From assembly GCF_000747525.1 (NCBI RefSeq), contig NZ_CP009278.1:682001-746000 (forward strand): a stretch of DNA of 64,000 nt, given 5' to 3'. Under the pieces are notes generated by a model. That model was not told where the DNA came from. It saw only the letters and a list, made by a program, of their open reading frames with translations, and made no database searches. Positions 35,127-45,402 of the stretch are shown piece by piece. Source of the stretch: Sphingobacterium sp. ML3W (GTDB taxonomy: Bacteria; Bacteroidota; Bacteroidia; Sphingobacteriales; Sphingobacteriaceae). Within the stretch, counting starts at the first letter, position 1. Each line of letters opens with the position of its first letter. The position numbers and the translations under genes are program-made.

Positions 35127-38100
35127 ATGGATAGCAATAAAAAATATTGGAAAGGTTTGGAAGAATTGAAACAAACACCTGCTTTTGTTCAAAAGAGTAA
35201 GGGTGAGTTTGCCGAATCTATTCCTGTAGAAGATGTTTTAAATGAAGCAGGGTTGAGTACAAAAACTCCACGCCGTGACTTCTTAAAAGCATTAGGTTTT
35301 GGTGTTGGGGCTGTTACTTTAGCAGCTTGTAATAGCACTCCTGTGCATAAAGCAGTTCCTTATTTAATAAAACCAGAGGAGATTACTCCTGGTATTCCTA
35401 ACTTTTATACTTCGACATTCAATGGTCAAAGTATTTTAGTAAGAACACGTGAAGGTCGTCCTATTAACGTAGAGGCTAACCCGAATGCCATTGGTTTAAA
35501 TCAAGGTACGGATTCAGGAACTGCAGCATCAGTTTTAGATTTATATGATGAGTCTAAATTAAAAACAGCTCAATTAAAAGGGCAAGATGTTGAATGGTCT
35601 AAATTAGATAGTACTGTTGTTGCTGCTTTAAATGCAGCTTCAAGTGCTGGTAAACAAATTACTATTGTTGCTAGTACTGTAAATAGTCCTACTACATTGG
35701 CTGCTATCGCAAAATTAACAGCGAAGTACCCAACGACTAACTTGGTACAAGTAGATGCTGTTTCTTACAGCGCTATTATTGAAGCGAACAAAAACACTTT
35801 TGGAAAAGCAGTCGTTCCTTCTTACAATTTTGATAAAGCAAATGTTGTTGTTTCTGTAGCTGCTGATTTCTTAGGAACTTGGTTAGCTGGCGAAGAACAC
35901 ACGCAGCAATATGTTAAAAATCGTGATCACAAATCATTGAAAAATGGTAAAATGTCACGTCATATTCAATTTGAATCTGGTCTAAGTATGACGGGTTCTA
36001 ATGCGGATGTGCGTATCGCAATTAAACCTTCGGAAGAAGTTGCTGTTTTAATTTCATTGTATAATGAAATCACAGGTTCATCTTTAGCGGGTGGTATTGC
36101 TACTAAAAGAGCACAAACGGCAGTTACTTTAGCTGCTAAAGAATTAGTAAGTAATAAAGGTGCTGCAGTTGTAGTTGCTGGTTCGAATGATGTTAACATT
36201 CAAACCTTAGCAAATGCGATCAACAGTGCATTGGCTTCATACGGATCGACAATTGATTTAGATAATTATTCTAAACAACATCAAGGTTCTGATGCTGCTT
36301 TTACACAATTCTTAACAAGTGCTCAAGCAGGTCAAGTAGGTGTTGCTTTATTCTTGAACAGTAACCCTGTTTATGATTATTTCAAAGCTGAAGAAGTTAA
36401 AGCTGCGTTAAAGAAAGTTGATTTTACATTATCTTTCTCACAACGTGCTGATGAGACTGCTTCTGAATTGACGGCGATTGCTCCAACAAGTACGTTCTTG
36501 GAATCATGGGGTGATGCTTCTCCAAAAGAAGGATTATTCTCTATCGTTCAACCGACAATCAATCCTGTATTCAACACACGTCAAGCAGATCAATCTTTAT
36601 TGGTATGGGCGGGTGATACGACAGATATCTATACTTTCGTTAAGGATCTTTGGACTTCAACTATTTTAGCTGGAAGTGCTAAAAACTGGAATGCAGTATT
36701 ACAGACTGGTTTTGAATATAAAGGTGCTAAAACAGCTTCTTCTTATTCTTTCTCTGGTAATGTAGAGGCTGCTGCTAGTGCAGCTCTTGCTGCCGCTAAA
36801 ACAGTAGTTGGTGATTTCGAGTTGAAATTATATGAGCCAAGTGCTATTCGTGATGGTAAATTTGCAAATAATGCCTATTTACAAGAGGTGCCAGATCCAG
36901 TTTCTAAGGTAACTTGGGACAACTATGCTGCTATCAATCCGAAAGACGCTGAAAAATTAGGTTTAGCTGAAGATTCAACGGTAACAGTTGAAGCTAATGG
37001 TTACAAAGTTGAGCTGCCAGTTGTGCAACAACCAGGTCAAGCTTTGGGTACAGTTTCAGTAGCTATTGGTTACGGACGTACTAAAGTAGGTAAGGCTGGT
37101 AACAATGTTGGTCAGAATGCTTATCCTTTTGCGAGCTTGGTAAATGGTACAATTCAATTTGTAGCAAAAGCAACTATTGCTAAATCAACTCGTATCTATC
37201 AATTAGCACAAACGCAAACACACCATACCATCGAAGGTCGTAACATCATTCGTGAGACTACTTTCGCTAAATATTTAAAAGATCCTAACTCAGAGTCAGG
37301 TCGCTTTACAGATAAACACAAAACTTATGATTTGTGGAATAAGTATGAGCAACCAGGTCATAAATGGGTCATGGCAATCGATTTGAATGCTTGTACAGGT
37401 TGTGGTTCTTGTATTGTTGCTTGTAACGTAGAAAATAACATTCCTGTTGTAGGTCGTGATGAGGTTCGCCGTCGTCGTGAAATGCACTGGTTACGTATTG
37501 ATCGTTACTATACAATCGAGGAAGATGGTAAAGAGTATACAAAAGAGGATGATATCAAACAGTTGAGCGATTTCGAAAATGTAACTGTTGTTCACCAACC
37601 GATGTTGTGTCAACATTGTGCGCATGCACCATGTGAGACAGTTTGTCCAGTATTAGCTACTGTACACTCATCAGAAGGTTTGAACCACATGGCTTACAAC
37701 AGATGTTTCGGAACACGTTACTGTGCGAATAACTGTCCATATAAAGTACGTCGTTTTAACTGGTTTAATTACTGGAATGATTCGCGTTTTGACAACTACT
37801 TGAATAATGAGTTTACACAATTGGTGTTGAATCCAGATGTAACAACACGTTCACGTGGGGTTATGGAGAAATGTTCGATGTGTATCCAACGTATCCAAGC
37901 TGGTAAGTTACATGCGAAAATGGAAAATCGTAAAGTAAAAGACGGTGATATCCAAATGGCATGTCAACAAGCATGTTCAGCGAATGCAATTATCTTTGGT
38001 GATGCTAATGATCCAGAATCAGAAGTATCTAAAGCATTGCGCAATGAGCGTGTTTATTACGTACTTGAGGAAATCAATGTACAGCCGGGTATCGGTTATA

Positions 38101-38132
38101 TGACAAAAGTTAGAAACACTTTTGAGGCGTAA
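35127..38132 (+). CDS. actB: Alternative complex III subunit ActB, iron-sulfur/molybdopterin-like
   Basis: The large periplasmic iron-sulfur subunit of ACIII. An N-terminal Tat-type segment (PRRDFLKALGFGVG) runs into the lipobox-like LAACNS, so it may be lipid-anchored. The middle (about 75-740) resembles the molybdopterin oxidoreductase fold, which in this family binds no molybdenum cofactor. The C-terminal part (about 745-990) is a ferredoxin-like domain with cysteine clusters CTGCGSCIVAC, CQHCAHAPCETVCP, CFGTRYCANNCPY and CSMC/CQQAC, fitting one 3Fe-4S and three 4Fe-4S clusters as known for ACIII. Starts 38 bp after actA. Confidence 0.94.
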   Translation: MDSNKKYWKGLEELKQTPAFVQKSKGEFAESIPVEDVLNEAGLSTKTPRRDFLKALGFGVGAVTLAACNSTPVHKAVPYLIKPEEITPGIPNFYTSTFNGQSILVRTREGRPINVEANPNAIGLNQGTDSGTAASVLDLYDESKLKTAQLKGQDVEWSKLDSTVVAALNAASSAGKQITIVASTVNSPTTLAAIAKLTAKYPTTNLVQVDAVSYSAIIEANKNTFGKAVVPSYNFDKANVVVSVAADFLGTWLAGEEHTQQYVKNRDHKSLKNGKMSRHIQFESGLSMTGSNADVRIAIKPSEEVAVLISLYNEITGSSLAGGIATKRAQTAVTLAAKELVSNKGAAVVVAGSNDVNIQTLANAINSALASYGSTIDLDNYSKQHQGSDAAFTQFLTSAQAGQVGVALFLNSNPVYDYFKAEEVKAALKKVDFTLSFSQRADETASELTAIAPTSTFLESWGDASPKEGLFSIVQPTINPVFNTRQADQSLLVWAGDTTDIYTFVKDLWTSTILAGSAKNWNAVLQTGFEYKGAKTASSYSFSGNVEAAASAALAAAKTVVGDFELKLYEPSAIRDGKFANNAYLQEVPDPVSKVTWDNYAAINPKDAEKLGLAEDSTVTVEANGYKVELPVVQQPGQALGTVSVAIGYGRTKVGKAGNNVGQNAYPFASLVNGTIQFVAKATIAKSTRIYQLAQTQTHHTIEGRNIIRETTFAKYLKDPNSESGRFTDKHKTYDLWNKYEQPGHKWVMAIDLNACTGCGSCIVACNVENNIPVVGRDEVRRRREMHWLRIDRYYTIEEDGKEYTKEDDIKQLSDFENVTVVHQPMLCQHCAHAPCETVCPVLATVHSSEGLNHMAYNRCFGTRYCANNCPYKVRRFNWFNYWNDSRFDNYLNNEFTQLVLNPDVTTRSRGVMEKCSMCIQRIQAGKLHAKMENRKVKDGDIQMACQQACSANAIIFGDANDPESEVSKALRNERVYYVLEEINVQPGIGYMTKVRNTFEA

Positions 38133-38161
38133 TCTTGTTCATTATTTGAAATAAAAATACT

Positions 38162-39637
38162 ATGTCATCGCATAACGAATCAATATTAAGAGAACCATTA
38201 ATGACCGGTAAGGACATCACGTATGCTAAAATTACGGATGATATCTTACTACCGGTTGAGAATAAACCGAATAAAGCATGGTGGATTGGCTTCACTATAG
38301 CCGTATTAGGTGCTTTATTATGGGTAGTCAGCGTTAGTTATACCTTTTGGACAGGTATCGGCGCTTGGGGTCTGAATAAAACTGTAGGCTGGGCTTGGGA
38401 TATCACCGACTTTGTATGGTGGGTAGGTATCGGTCACGCTGGTACGTTAATTTCGGCCGTATTATTAATTTTCCGTCAAAACTGGCGTAACTCCATTAAC
38501 CGTTCAGCAGAGGCAATGACGATCTTTGCCGTTATCTGTGCTGCAACGTATGTTGTTGCTCACATGGGACGACCTTGGTTAGCATACTGGATTTTCCCAT
38601 TGCCAAACCAATTCGGATCTTTATGGGTTAACTTCAACTCACCTTTAGTATGGGATGCATTTGCAATTTCTACGTACTTCACGGTATCATTGGTATTCTG
38701 GTACTGTGGATTGTTACCTGATATTGCTACTATTCGTGACCGTGCTACAGGCCTAAGACAAAAAATCTATTCTGTCATGTCATTTGGTTGGAACGGATCT
38801 GTGAAGACTTGGCAACGTTTCGAAATAGTCTGTTTAATCTTAGCAGGTATTTCAACTCCATTGGTACTTTCGGTACACACGATCGTATCTTTTGACTTTG
38901 CAACTTCTGTTATCCCAGGATGGCATACAACAATCTTCCCTCCATATTTCGTTGCAGGTGCGATCTTCTCAGGTTTTGCGATGGTGCAGACCTTATTGTT
39001 GATCTTACGTAAAGTGATGAATTTTGAGAACTACATCACGATGTTCCACATTGAATCCATGAATAAAATTATCATGGTAACAGGTTCTATCGTAGGTATC
39101 GCATACTTAACGGAGTTATTCATCGCGATGTACTCGCAATCAGAGTACGAGATGTATGCTTTCGAAAACCGTATGTTTGGTCCATATGCTTGGGCTTACT
39201 GGACGATGATGACTTGTAACGTAGTTTCACCACAACTATTCTGGTTTAAGAAAATTCGTACAAGTATTCCAATTTCATGGATATTATCTATTGTGGTAAA
39301 TATTGGTATGTGGTTTGAGCGTTTCGTAATTATCGTGACTTCTTTACACCGCGATTACTTACCATCATCTTGGGCTATGTTTTACCCTACTTGGACAGAC
39401 GTTGGTATTTTCGTTGGATCTATCGGTCTATTCTTTACGATGTTCTTATTGTTCTTACGTTTCTTACCAGGTATCGCGATTGCGGAAGTTAAATTGTTGT
39501 TGAAAAGCTCAAGTTTACAACACAAAACGAAATTGGTTAAAGAAGGTGCTTTCCCTGCAGAGCAAGTGGAACACTTTAGAAATTCTTTAGGCAAATATGA
39601 TTCGGTAACAGAACAGGAAATTAAAGAGTTAAAATAA
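38162..39637 (+). CDS. actC: Alternative complex III subunit ActC, NrfD/PsrC-like
   Basis: The polytopic membrane subunit thought to hold the quinol site. About ten hydrophobic helices across 491 residues with the NrfD/PsrC-like pattern (VWWVGIGHAGTLISAVLL, SVHTIVSFDFATSVIPGWH, IESMNKIIMVTG). The long cytosolic tail is charged. It starts 29 bp after actB. ActF further on is the second NrfD-type subunit. Confidence 0.93.
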   Translation: MSSHNESILREPLMTGKDITYAKITDDILLPVENKPNKAWWIGFTIAVLGALLWVVSVSYTFWTGIGAWGLNKTVGWAWDITDFVWWVGIGHAGTLISAVLLIFRQNWRNSINRSAEAMTIFAVICAATYVVAHMGRPWLAYWIFPLPNQFGSLWVNFNSPLVWDAFAISTYFTVSLVFWYCGLLPDIATIRDRATGLRQKIYSVMSFGWNGSVKTWQRFEIVCLILAGISTPLVLSVHTIVSFDFATSVIPGWHTTIFPPYFVAGAIFSGFAMVQTLLLILRKVMNFENYITMFHIESMNKIIMVTGSIVGIAYLTELFIAMYSQSEYEMYAFENRMFGPYAWAYWTMMTCNVVSPQLFWFKKIRTSIPISWILSIVVNIGMWFERFVIIVTSLHRDYLPSSWAMFYPTWTDVGIFVGSIGLFFTMFLLFLRFLPGIAIAEVKLLLKSSSLQHKTKLVKEGAFPAEQVEHFRNSLGKYDSVTEQEIKELK

Positions 39638-39642
39638 TAGCA

Positions 39643-40179
39643 ATGGGCAATACAAAATATATAATAGGTAGTTTTGCTGATCCGGATGATATGATGCATG
39701 GGATCGACAAATTGCAGAAAAATAATGTAAGCATTTATGATTGCTTTACTCCAATGCCAATTCACGGTATTGAAGCTAAATTGGGCGTTAAACCTTCGCG
39801 TTTGCCTATTGCAGCATTTTGCTTTGGAGTGTTAGGAACAACATTGGGCTTTAGTTTATTGTATTATACAATGGTACACGATTGGCCAATGAATATCGGT
39901 GGTAAACCATCGTTTGCTATTCCGAACTTTGTTCCAGTAACATTTGAGGTGACTATTTTAATCTGTGCATTAGGTATGGTTGCGACATTCTTTTATCGCA
40001 ATCACTTATTCCCAGGTCGTACACCTCGAGTAATGGATTTAAGAGCTACAGATGATCGTTTCATCATCGCTATTGATGCTCGTGAAAACACAGACCATGC
40101 GTTGATCGATTCTATATTGAAAGAAACGGGTGCTGTAGAAGTTAAGTACAATGATAGAAAATATGTTAGTTATGAATAA
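39643..40179 (+). CDS. actD: Alternative complex III subunit ActD (DUF3341)
   Basis: A membrane protein of 178 residues with two helices (about 53-75 and 104-124), matching the DUF3341/ActD family. The N-terminal soluble part (YIIGSFADPDDMMHGIDKL) has an ACT-like pattern. The stop overlaps the next start in ATGAATAA. It is a structural subunit with no cofactor motif. Confidence 0.9.
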   Translation: MGNTKYIIGSFADPDDMMHGIDKLQKNNVSIYDCFTPMPIHGIEAKLGVKPSRLPIAAFCFGVLGTTLGFSLLYYTMVHDWPMNIGGKPSFAIPNFVPVTFEVTILICALGMVATFFYRNHLFPGRTPRVMDLRATDDRFIIAIDARENTDHALIDSILKETGAVEVKYNDRKYVSYE

Positions 40180-40801
40180 GAAGAATTTACTCGTTACAGT
40201 ATGTGCAGCTCTGTCGTTGACAGCAGTCGTTTCTTCTTGTGGTGACAAGACAACTCGTAGTACAGGTTGGGAATTCTCTCGTAACATGTATGATCCAATT
40301 GCGTATAATCCGGATCAACCAAACGAGAATTTTAAAAATAAGCAAACTGCTCAAACGCCACCTCAAGGAACAGATCCTATTGGTTTTATCCGTTTTGAGT
40401 ATGCGAATACTTTAGAAGATTACGAACGTGCAGGACGTGAGGTTAGCAATCCTTTGGAATACACAGCACTTAATTTGGAAAAAGGGCAAGCTTTGTTTGC
40501 AACTTACTGTGCTGTTTGTCACGGTCCAGAAGGTAAAGGTGATGGCAATATTACAAAAGATCGTAGTATTACCGATTCAAAAGGAACTCGTAAGTTAGAA
40601 AACTTCCCTAATCCACCGTCATATCATAAAACGGATGGTGCAAACTCTTCAAGAGGTGGTTTGATGGCTGATTTGACAGCTGGTAAAATTTACCATACGA
40701 TTTATTACGGTCACAACTCTATGGGATCGCATGCATCGCAGATGTCTCCTGAAGAACGTTGGGAAGTAGTTATGTACGTTCATGAATTACAAAAGAAATA
40801 A
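40172..40801 (+). CDS. actE: Alternative complex III subunit ActE, monoheme cytochrome c lipoprotein
   Basis: A periplasmic lipid-anchored cytochrome c. Type II signal peptide with lipobox VVSSC and one heme site (CAVCHGPEGKGDG) with a Met-containing distal region (SHASQMSPEERW). I start at MNKKNLL (40172), which overlaps the actD stop by 8 bp; an ATG at 40151 would add residues before the signal sequence. It carries electrons within ACIII or onward to the oxidase. Confidence 0.93.
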   Translation: MNKKNLLVTVCAALSLTAVVSSCGDKTTRSTGWEFSRNMYDPIAYNPDQPNENFKNKQTAQTPPQGTDPIGFIRFEYANTLEDYERAGREVSNPLEYTALNLEKGQALFATYCAVCHGPEGKGDGNITKDRSITDSKGTRKLENFPNPPSYHKTDGANSSRGGLMADLTAGKIYHTIYYGHNSMGSHASQMSPEERWEVVMYVHELQKK

Positions 40802-40820
40802 TCTAACATCAGATAAATAA

Positions 40821-42056
40821 ATGGGAACTCACAATCATCATCACGATTATAATTTCAACGAGCGATACGAGTTTGCTGGTAAAGCAAAGACATACAGTAT
40901 TATCGCAATCGTTGTTGGTATAGCTGCAGTAGCCTACGGAATGCTTATGGGCGATCATATTCTAGTAGAGCGTACTTATGCTAACTTATTATTGATGGGT
41001 TATTATTTTACATGCGTATGTGCTGCGGGAGCGTTTTTCGTAGCGTTACAATATGTAACTCAATCTGCTTGGTCAGCAGGTATCGTTCGTATACCTCAGG
41101 CAATGGCAGCTATTTTGCCTATTGCTTCAATCATATTATTAGTGATTGTTGTGTTAGGATTAAGCACTCACAATCTATACCACCATTGGTATGCAGAGGG
41201 TCTTACAGATCCAAATAGTCCGAATTACGATAGTATCATTGCTGGTAAGTCTTGGTATTTGAATTTTTCAGGATTTTTAACACGTCAAGTAATTTTTATG
41301 GGAGCGTACAGTATTTTTGCTGTTATCCTTGCTAAATTGTCTTACAAAGAAGATTTAGACGGTGGTTTAAACTCTTATAAAAAGAGCTTTAAATTATCAG
41401 CTTTATTTTTAGTAATTTTTGGTTTCACAACTCCAATTTGGTCATTCGATACGATCATGTCATTGGAAGCACACTGGTTCTCTACGATGTTTGGTTGGTA
41501 CAACTTTGCTGCCATGTGGGTTAGTGCTTTATGTGTAATCACGGTTATCTTAGTCGTATTGAAAAAAGCAGGTTATATGAATTGGGTAAATGAGAATCAT
41601 TTACATGATTTAGGTAACTTAATCTTTGGTTTCTCTATCTTCTGGACTTATGTTTGGTTTGCACAATTTATCCTTATTTGGTATGCAAATATGCCTGAGG
41701 AGACTGTGTATTTCTACAAACGTTGGGAGCCGGAATATAAACCATGGTTCTGGTTAAGCCTTATCATCAATTTCTTAGCTCCTTTATTACTATTAGTAGA
41801 TCGTCATGCAAAACGTAGACAGAACTGGATGTTATTCGTTGCTATCTTGTTATTAGCGGGTCACTGGTTAGATTACTATATTATGATCATGCCAGGTACA
41901 GTTGAGGAGAATCGTGGATTTGGTTTTGTAGAAATTGGTACAGCACTTGGTTTTGTAGGTTTGTTTACATTCTTGGTAATGAATAAATTGAGTAAGCAAG
42001 GTTTGGTAGCGAAAAATCATCCTTTCTTGGATGAGAGTTTGCATCACCAAATATAG
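40821..42056 (+). CDS. actF: Alternative complex III subunit ActF
   Basis: An integral membrane subunit of 411 residues with about ten helices, related to ActC/NrfD. The N-terminus is His-rich (GTHNHHHDYNFNERYEF). Motifs include SFDTIMSLEAHWFSTMFGWY and WYANMPEETVYFY, typical of ActF. It lies between actE and coxB, closing the ACIII part of the operon. Confidence 0.92.
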   Translation: MGTHNHHHDYNFNERYEFAGKAKTYSIIAIVVGIAAVAYGMLMGDHILVERTYANLLLMGYYFTCVCAAGAFFVALQYVTQSAWSAGIVRIPQAMAAILPIASIILLVIVVLGLSTHNLYHHWYAEGLTDPNSPNYDSIIAGKSWYLNFSGFLTRQVIFMGAYSIFAVILAKLSYKEDLDGGLNSYKKSFKLSALFLVIFGFTTPIWSFDTIMSLEAHWFSTMFGWYNFAAMWVSALCVITVILVVLKKAGYMNWVNENHLHDLGNLIFGFSIFWTYVWFAQFILIWYANMPEETVYFYKRWEPEYKPWFWLSLIINFLAPLLLLVDRHAKRRQNWMLFVAILLLAGHWLDYYIMIMPGTVEENRGFGFVEIGTALGFVGLFTFLVMNKLSKQGLVAKNHPFLDESLHHQI

Positions 42057-42098
42057 TTTCGCTTTTAAAGGGATATTACGTAAAATCGTTATAAAGAA

Positions 42099-43433
42099 AT
42101 GAGCTTTAAATTAAATAATAGATTCAAATCCATCTTGGGTTTTGTACTTGCAGTCGGATTGTTTTTCGCAGTCCCTTCTTTCGCAAGTCAAGATACTGTA
42201 GTGGTAGATACGACTAAAGCTACGGAAGCTGTTGCAGTTAATGCAACAGCTGATGGAGCAAATGTTGTTGATTCGGCGGCTACTGCAAAAGCAGAAGTAG
42301 CGGTTTCAGCAGGTGCGTCTACGACAAAAGTTGACGCTGCAGCTGCAGCAGAAGTTAAATCGATAGACCCTCAGGTTTATAAAAACTTCGTTTATTATGT
42401 TTTACTATTCTTGGTTATCTGTACAGTTGTTGCTGTTATAGGTAAAGTTATCTCTATTTATGAGTTGACGAACAAGATGAATAGAAAATATAATCCTTTA
42501 GCATCAAATAATGTTCAAGCTAGTTTGTTATTCATCTTCCTATTTGTTTTCTTAGGTGGAGTTTACTATTCCTTCCATGTACATGGTGGTATGGCTTGGA
42601 GAGATGCTGCTACTGAACATGGTGCTAAGATTGACACGATGTTTATCATTACGACGGTCATTACAACGTTCGTATTGGTGGTTACACACATTTTATTGTT
42701 GACGTTCACGTTTATCTATAGAATGCGTAAAGATCATAAAGCATATTATTTGCCACATAATAATACATTGGAGAAAATCTGGACGATTATTCCAGCTGTT
42801 GTATTAACGGTATTGGTTTTATTTGGTTTCTTTACTTGGAGATCAATTACAAATGTACCTGAAGATTTACAAAAATCAGCTATCCAAGTTGAGGTATTAG
42901 CAGAGCAATTTGCTTGGAATATCCGTTATGCTGGATCTGATGGTGAAATCGGAAAACGTAACTACAAATTAACAACTCCAACGAATGGTTATGGTATCGA
43001 TTTCAAGGATAAAAGATCTTGGGATGATATCAAGGCTGACGACATTGTATTACCTGTTAATAAATCAGTTCGTTTTCATATCCTTTCTAAAGACATTATT
43101 CACTCGTTCTATATTCCTGATTTCCGTGTTCAAATCAACGCAGTACCAGGTATGACGAATTACTTTCAGTTTACACCAACGGTGACTACTGAAGAAATGC
43201 GTGAACGTATGGATGACCCTAAGTACGATTTCATTATGTTATGTAATAAGATCTGTGGTCAAGGTCACTATAGTATGGGTAAAAAAGTTATAATTGTTTC
43301 TGAAGCTGAATACAAGGAATGGTTAGCAACTCAAAATAAATATTTTACTGAGGATTTACAGAAAGAGTTTGCTGATAATTCAACAACTCAGGAAGTAAAT
43401 AATAGCGTAAACGTTACTGCTTCATTAAATTAA
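42099..43433 (+). CDS. coxB: Cytochrome c oxidase subunit II with extended N-terminus
   Basis: Carries the CuA centre that receives electrons for the oxidase. The cupredoxin domain (about 265-405) shows the CuA ligands: His in DIIHSFYIPDF and the CNKICGQGHYSM loop (two Cys, His, Met). Before it are four hydrophobic helices (about 92-118, 142-160, 180-206 and 228-245) instead of the usual two, preceded by a signal-like helix and an Ala/Val/Thr-rich low-complexity linker (about 30-85). 444 residues is long for the family. Starts 42 bp after actF. Confidence 0.94.
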   Translation: MSFKLNNRFKSILGFVLAVGLFFAVPSFASQDTVVVDTTKATEAVAVNATADGANVVDSAATAKAEVAVSAGASTTKVDAAAAAEVKSIDPQVYKNFVYYVLLFLVICTVVAVIGKVISIYELTNKMNRKYNPLASNNVQASLLFIFLFVFLGGVYYSFHVHGGMAWRDAATEHGAKIDTMFIITTVITTFVLVVTHILLLTFTFIYRMRKDHKAYYLPHNNTLEKIWTIIPAVVLTVLVLFGFFTWRSITNVPEDLQKSAIQVEVLAEQFAWNIRYAGSDGEIGKRNYKLTTPTNGYGIDFKDKRSWDDIKADDIVLPVNKSVRFHILSKDIIHSFYIPDFRVQINAVPGMTNYFQFTPTVTTEEMRERMDDPKYDFIMLCNKICGQGHYSMGKKVIIVSEAEYKEWLATQNKYFTEDLQKEFADNSTTQEVNNSVNVTASLN

Positions 43434-43461
43434 TTAGAATAATTGAATTTTAAAAACGAAT

Positions 43462-45324
43462 ATGTCAAGTACAGTTATTTCTCATAGCGCTGAGCATCAC
43501 GATTCGCACGGACATCATCAAGAGTCATTCATCTCGAAGTATATCTTCAGTGGTGACCACAAGATGATTGCCAAGCAATTTTTGATCACGGGTATTTTCA
43601 TGGCGGTATTTGCCATGATCTTATCGATCTTATTCCGTATCCAACTTGCTTGGCCGGACAAAGAATTTCCAATTTTAGAAGTATTCTTAGGTAAATGGGC
43701 TGAAGGTGGTCGTATCAATCCTGAGTTTTTTCTCTCATTGGTTACCATTCACGGTACCATCATGGTATTCTTCGTATTAACAGCGGGGTTATCGGGTACT
43801 TTTAGTAATCTATTGATTCCTTATCAAATTGGTGCGCGCGATATGGCGTCTCCACTAATGAATATGTTGTCATATTGGATGTTCTTTGTAGCATCTGTTA
43901 TTATGATTGCTTCTTTCTTTGTTGAAAGTGGACCTGCATCAGCAGGTTGGACAATTTATCCACCGTTATCTGCTGTTCCAAAGGCCATTTCTGGTTCAGG
44001 TACTGGTATGACATTATGGTTGATCAGTATGGTTTTATTTGTGGCATCACAAATTATTGGTGGTATCAATTACGTGAGTACAATTTTGAACATGCGTACT
44101 AAAGGGATGGATTTATGGAAAATGCCATTAACAATTTGGGCATTCTTCTTAACTGCTATTGTAGGTATGTTATCTTTCCCAGTTTTAGTTGCAGCTGTTG
44201 TTCTATTGATTTTTGACCGTTCATTCGGTACTTCTTTCTACTTATCAGATTTAGTTGTTCAAGGTCAGATTTTACCGAATGAAGGTGGTTCACCACTATT
44301 GTTCCAACACTTATTCTGGTTCTTAGGTCACCCAGAAGTATATATCGTTGTTATGCCTGCATTGGGTCTTACTTCGGAAGTTATTTCAACAAACTCTCGT
44401 AAACCAATCTTTGGTTACCACGCGATGGTTTACTCGTTAATTGGTATTACTGTTCTATCATTTATCGTATGGGGTCACCACATGTTTGTGACGGGTATGA
44501 ATCCTTTCTTAGGAGGGGTATTTATGATCACAACATTGATTATTGCGGTTCCTTCAGCTGTTAAGGCTTTTAACTATATGGCTACATTATGGAGAGGTAA
44601 CATTCGTTTCACTCCAGCGATGATGTTTGCTATTGGTTTGGTATCATTCTTTATCTCAGGTGGTCTTACAGGATTGTTCGTAGGTAATGCGGCATTAGAT
44701 ATCAACTTACACGATACTTACTTTGTTGTTGCCCACTTTCACTTGGTAATGGGATCTGCTTCAATTTTTGGTATGTTATGTGGTGTATACCACTGGTTTC
44801 CAAAAATGTTTGGTCGTATGATGAACACGAAGTTGGGTTACTTACACTTCTGGATGACTTTCATCGGAGCGTACTTGGTATTCTTCCCAATGCACTTTAT
44901 GGGTATAGATGGTGTTCCTCGTCGTTACTATGCATTCACTGAATTTGCTTTCATGGAGAAATGGGTATCTGTTAACTTATTGATTACTTGGGCTGCGATC
45001 ATCGCTGGTTTAGGACAAGTTGCTTTCTTGTTTAACTTTTTCTACTCTATCTTCTTTGGTGAGCGCGCTCCTCAGAATCCATGGAACTCGAATACATTGG
45101 AGTGGACTACTCCAGTAGAGCACATTCATGGTAACTGGCCAGGAGAAATCCCGACTGTATACCGTTGGCCTTATGATTACAGTAAGCCAGGTCATGATGC
45201 GGATTTTATCCCTCAGACTGTTCCTTTCTCTGAAACTATGAGTTCGAATTTCATTCATGATTTCGAAGGCAACGAAGAGGCAGAGCGTATCCAAGCAGAA
45301 TGGGATGCTCAAAATAAAAAATAA
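43462..45324 (+). CDS. coxA: Cytochrome c oxidase subunit I, A1-type heme-copper oxidase
   Basis: The catalytic subunit that reduces oxygen and pumps protons. Twelve or more membrane helices in 620 residues. GHPEVYIVVMPA gives the CuB His, the D-channel Glu and the cross-linked Tyr of A1-type enzymes; GHHMFVTG supplies the two further CuB His ligands, and the HFHLVMG segment supplies heme ligands. The His-rich N-terminus (SAEHHDSHGHHQE) may bind metal. It is followed by a long hairpin before ctaA. Confidence 0.96.
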   Translation: MSSTVISHSAEHHDSHGHHQESFISKYIFSGDHKMIAKQFLITGIFMAVFAMILSILFRIQLAWPDKEFPILEVFLGKWAEGGRINPEFFLSLVTIHGTIMVFFVLTAGLSGTFSNLLIPYQIGARDMASPLMNMLSYWMFFVASVIMIASFFVESGPASAGWTIYPPLSAVPKAISGSGTGMTLWLISMVLFVASQIIGGINYVSTILNMRTKGMDLWKMPLTIWAFFLTAIVGMLSFPVLVAAVVLLIFDRSFGTSFYLSDLVVQGQILPNEGGSPLLFQHLFWFLGHPEVYIVVMPALGLTSEVISTNSRKPIFGYHAMVYSLIGITVLSFIVWGHHMFVTGMNPFLGGVFMITTLIIAVPSAVKAFNYMATLWRGNIRFTPAMMFAIGLVSFFISGGLTGLFVGNAALDINLHDTYFVVAHFHLVMGSASIFGMLCGVYHWFPKMFGRMMNTKLGYLHFWMTFIGAYLVFFPMHFMGIDGVPRRYYAFTEFAFMEKWVSVNLLITWAAIIAGLGQVAFLFNFFYSIFFGERAPQNPWNSNTLEWTTPVEHIHGNWPGEIPTVYRWPYDYSKPGHDADFIPQTVPFSETMSSNFIHDFEGNEEAERIQAEWDAQNKK

Positions 45325-45334
45325 ATAATTGATG

Positions 45335-45375
45335 ATGTTTAGTGTAAGTCGCACAGCGTGACTTACACTAAACAT
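45335..45375 (+). promoter_or_regulatory. Long perfect hairpin between coxA and ctaA
   Basis: A 16-bp perfect stem (45335-45350 with 45360-45375), extended inward by two pairs and outward by wobble pairs. No T run follows. Likely an mRNA stabiliser, processing site or partial terminator inside the operon. Confidence 0.6.
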
Positions 45376-45402
45376 TATTCATAACATAAAAGGGTTAAAG
45401 AT

